From NCBI GenBank assembly GCA_949281375.1, contig CASDLT010000003.1, positions 59,153 to 123,152 of the forward strand: 64,000 nucleotides of DNA. Reading direction: 5' to 3'. Positions within the stretch are counted from its first letter, which is position 1; each line of letters begins with the position of its first letter. Source of the stretch: an uncultured Nitrosomonas sp. (GTDB taxonomy: Bacteria; Pseudomonadota; Gammaproteobacteria; Burkholderiales; Nitrosomonadaceae). The notes under the pieces are model-generated. The model did no database searches. It worked only from the letters and a program-made list of their open reading frames with translations, and had not been told where the DNA came from. Positions 62,125 to 64,000 of the stretch are shown here, one piece after another. The position numbers were made by a program, and so were the translations under genes.

Positions 62125-64000
62125 ATGAAAAACAATTTGTTACTGCAATTTTTAATGGCAATGTCGCTCTTGATCGCCATCAATGCTTTTGCGGGGAAGC
62201 ACATCTATCTCGCACCCGACGATCATACTGATTACATGTGGAAAGGGGATGAAACTGAGTATGAGAATGCCTTTCTGAGCATGACCGACTATTACCTTAA
62301 CCAGATCGATGCAACCGCCAAAACAAATCCCGCCCACCATCAGGCTCGCTGGAATGCGGATGGCAGTTTCTGGATGTGGGTTTATCAGAAGAATCGCACG
62401 CCCGTCCAGTTTCAGCGATTGATCAACCGCATCAAGAGTGGTCATTTCAGCATGCCCTTGAATGCGCTGGTGCTGTCGAATGGCGGCACGCCAGCCGAAG
62501 CCGTGCTGCGTGGCATGTATTATCCTGGCCAGATTCAACGCGCCTATGACGTCGATTTTCCGATTGCGATCGCGATGGAAAATCAAACCTTGCCCTATGG
62601 TCTGTCATCGCTGTGGGCGGGATCGGGTGCTAAATATTCATGGAAAGGCGTGTGCAATTGCGCGTCGCATGTTCCGCATCTGAGCAACCGCGACCGGGAA
62701 ATCTATTACATGGGAGGCCGCGACGGCAGCCGCGTGCTGATGAAATGGAACTCCATTTTCCTTAATCACAATCTGATCGGCGGCTACGCCGAAGGCCGCA
62801 GCCCGCTTGCCGCGATCGACTTCGTCGAAACCGATGCAACTTTTAAAGCCCGTTATCCTTTCCCAGTCATCGGTATTTTCGGAAAAGGCGAAGATGATTT
62901 GAAAACTATGGATAACGCATTCGTAACGACCGCGAAAAACATGACCAACGTCAATCGCAAGGTCATCGTCTCCAATCAGCTGGATTTCTTCAAACATTTC
63001 GAAACCGATCATGGCGCCGAGCTGGAAACGTTTGCCGCCAGCTATGGAAACGAGTGGGAACTCTATTCCGCATCCATGTCGGAAGTGTCGGCCCGAGTCA
63101 AACGAGCGATTGAAAAACTGCGCAGTGCCGATGCGATGGCGACCTTGGTTTCTCTGCAAGATCCGACCTTCATGGCCAGCCGCATCGAAGCCCGCAACAA
63201 GGCCATGCTCAATTTCGGCCTGTACTATGAACATAACTGGACCGCCGATGGCCGCGTCACGCGCAACGCCCGGGCAGAATGGCAGCGCAAAATCGAAGGC
63301 GAGATCACATCTTACGTCAATACGCTCCATAACGATGCCAGGGACCAGCTTGGCGGCCTGATCGCCAAGAAGGGCGCCAATCCGCGGTTTTATGTATTCA
63401 ACAGCCTAAGCTGGGCGCGCACCGATTATGCCGATTTTCCAGTTTCTGCTAAAAATGTGTTGCATGTGGTCGATGTTGCGACTGGAACGGAGGTTCCATC
63501 GCAGTATGTCTCCGTCAACGGCAAGCTTCATCTCAGGATTCTCGCTCAGAACGTACCTTCAGTCGGATATAAAGTATTCGAGATGCGTACGGGCGCAGGC
63601 ACTGCTTTCTCAAACGCCGCTGTTGTCAACGGCAATATCCTCGAGAATGATTTTTACCGCATCACGGTATCGGCTGCTGGCGCGATCACCAGCCTGGTGG
63701 ATAAAAAACGCGGCAATCGGCAATTCGTCCGCACAATCGATGGCAAGACAATCAATGATCTGGGTGGCATCGGCGGCAACCTGGCCGTTGAAAGCATCGG
63801 CCCTGTCAGCGTAACCCTGCGCGCCACTTCGATGAACCCTCATTCTCACGCCACGCGTATCACACTGCTGCGCGACTCGAACCGCATCGATATCCGCAAC
63901 ACCATCAACCAGAATTTCAGCGATGTGCTGAGCTGGAACTTTTCGTTCAACATCAATTCGCCCGATATCTGGCATGAAGAAGTCGGTGCCGTCATTCGCG
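62125..64000 (+). CDS. secreted GH38-like glycosidase (alpha-mannosidase family), 3' end cut by window
   Basis: Open frame of 625 codons with no stop before the window end. A signal peptide is clear (MKNNLLLQFLMAMSLLIAINAFA), so the enzyme is exported. The start of the catalytic domain reads HIYLAPDDHTDYMWKGD (His-x-Asp of the GH38 metal site), then RWNADGSFWMWVYQKN, MYYPGQIQRAYDVDFPIAIA and LNFGLYYEHNWTADG; the later part (RFYVFNSLSWARTDYADFPV) begins the GH38 C-terminal beta domain. In classical family members the nucleophile Asp sits in IDPFGHS; the equivalent here reads AMENQTLPYG, with Glu or Asn in that place, so activity could be altered. The substrate is unknown. It follows glk-glgP but is isolated from them by a terminator. 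Confidence 0.8.
   Translation, partial: MKNNLLLQFLMAMSLLIAINAFAGKHIYLAPDDHTDYMWKGDETEYENAFLSMTDYYLNQIDATAKTNPAHHQARWNADGSFWMWVYQKNRTPVQFQRLINRIKSGHFSMPLNALVLSNGGTPAEAVLRGMYYPGQIQRAYDVDFPIAIAMENQTLPYGLSSLWAGSGAKYSWKGVCNCASHVPHLSNRDREIYYMGGRDGSRVLMKWNSIFLNHNLIGGYAEGRSPLAAIDFVETDATFKARYPFPVIGIFGKGEDDLKTMDNAFVTTAKNMTNVNRKVIVSNQLDFFKHFETDHGAELETFAASYGNEWELYSASMSEVSARVKRAIEKLRSADAMATLVSLQDPTFMASRIEARNKAMLNFGLYYEHNWTADGRVTRNARAEWQRKIEGEITSYVNTLHNDARDQLGGLIAKKGANPRFYVFNSLSWARTDYADFPVSAKNVLHVVDVATGTEVPSQYVSVNGKLHLRILAQNVPSVGYKVFEMRTGAGTAFSNAAVVNGNILENDFYRITVSAAGAITSLVDKKRGNRQFVRTIDGKTINDLGGIGGNLAVESIGPVSVTLRATSMNPHSHATRITLLRDSNRIDIRNTINQNFSDVLSWNFSFNINSPDIWHEEVGAVIR

Noticed and set aside
62638..63330. 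Minus-strand open frame of 230 codons
   Set aside because: It is opposite the GH38-like gene, which has a signal peptide and conserved motifs in an uninterrupted frame to the window end.

Overview
The window reads as chromosomal DNA of a betaproteobacterium, most likely from the Nitrosomonadales. This is an inference from gene content and protein style (DUF3422 protein, YjgR-type ATPase, thermostable-type glycogen phosphorylase, an abundance of PAS/GGDEF/EAL signalling, mid-range GC). I see no rRNA, tRNA, CRISPR array, prophage or transposase gene. Both window edges cut a gene: the 5' part of an L-serine dehydratase is missing at the left, and the 3' part of a GH38-like glycosidase is missing at the right.

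Layout. 1-9.3 kb: serine dehydratase, DUF3422 membrane protein, a small membrane protein, a hotdog thioesterase, a two-gene beta-oxidation operon (multifunctional hydroxyacyl-CoA dehydrogenase/hydratase plus thiolase), an ArsC/Spx-like protein and a cupin. 9.5-14.1 kb: a minus-strand run of KAS, acyl carrier protein, membrane protein, alpha/beta-hydrolase lipoprotein and FAD monooxygenase that looks like a small lipid-modifying cluster. 14.4-23.4 kb: a repeat lipoprotein, an SGNH hydrolase, a PqqU/YncD-like TonB receptor, a small RTX protein behind a perfect consensus promoter, a sugar-epimerase-like cupin, an HpcH/HpaI aldolase, a glycosyltransferase-like protein and a periplasmic PQQ sugar dehydrogenase. 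23.6-31 kb: convergent ppk1 and ppx with overlapping stop codons, an HhH/lysine-rich histone-like protein, a large EF-hand membrane protein of unknown function, and yajD.

31.1-41.5 kb is the most unusual part: four tandem minus-strand genes encode five seven-bladed FG-GAP beta-propeller units. Each unit ends in a short RTX calcium-binding stretch and a shared C-terminal domain that looks like a type I secretion signal. One gene is a head-to-tail fusion of two complete units. 41.8-46.2 kb: a fadE-fadD operon, which with the left-hand genes gives a nearly full beta-oxidation set. 46.4-49.4 kb: dapE, a lipoprotein and a DsbA-family protein. 49.4-55.7 kb: a translationally coupled histidine kinase, response regulator and REC-REC-PAS-GAF-PAS-GGDEF-EAL operon for cyclic-di-GMP. 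56.2-64 kb: yjgR, then glucokinase, glycogen phosphorylase and the truncated GH38-like enzyme, i.e. glycogen and glycan breakdown.

A previously unlabelled dispersed element of about 150 bp with inverted-repeat ends (MITE-like) is present in three recognisable copies plus one decayed copy (4202-4447, 48524-48670, 55769-55920), always between genes.
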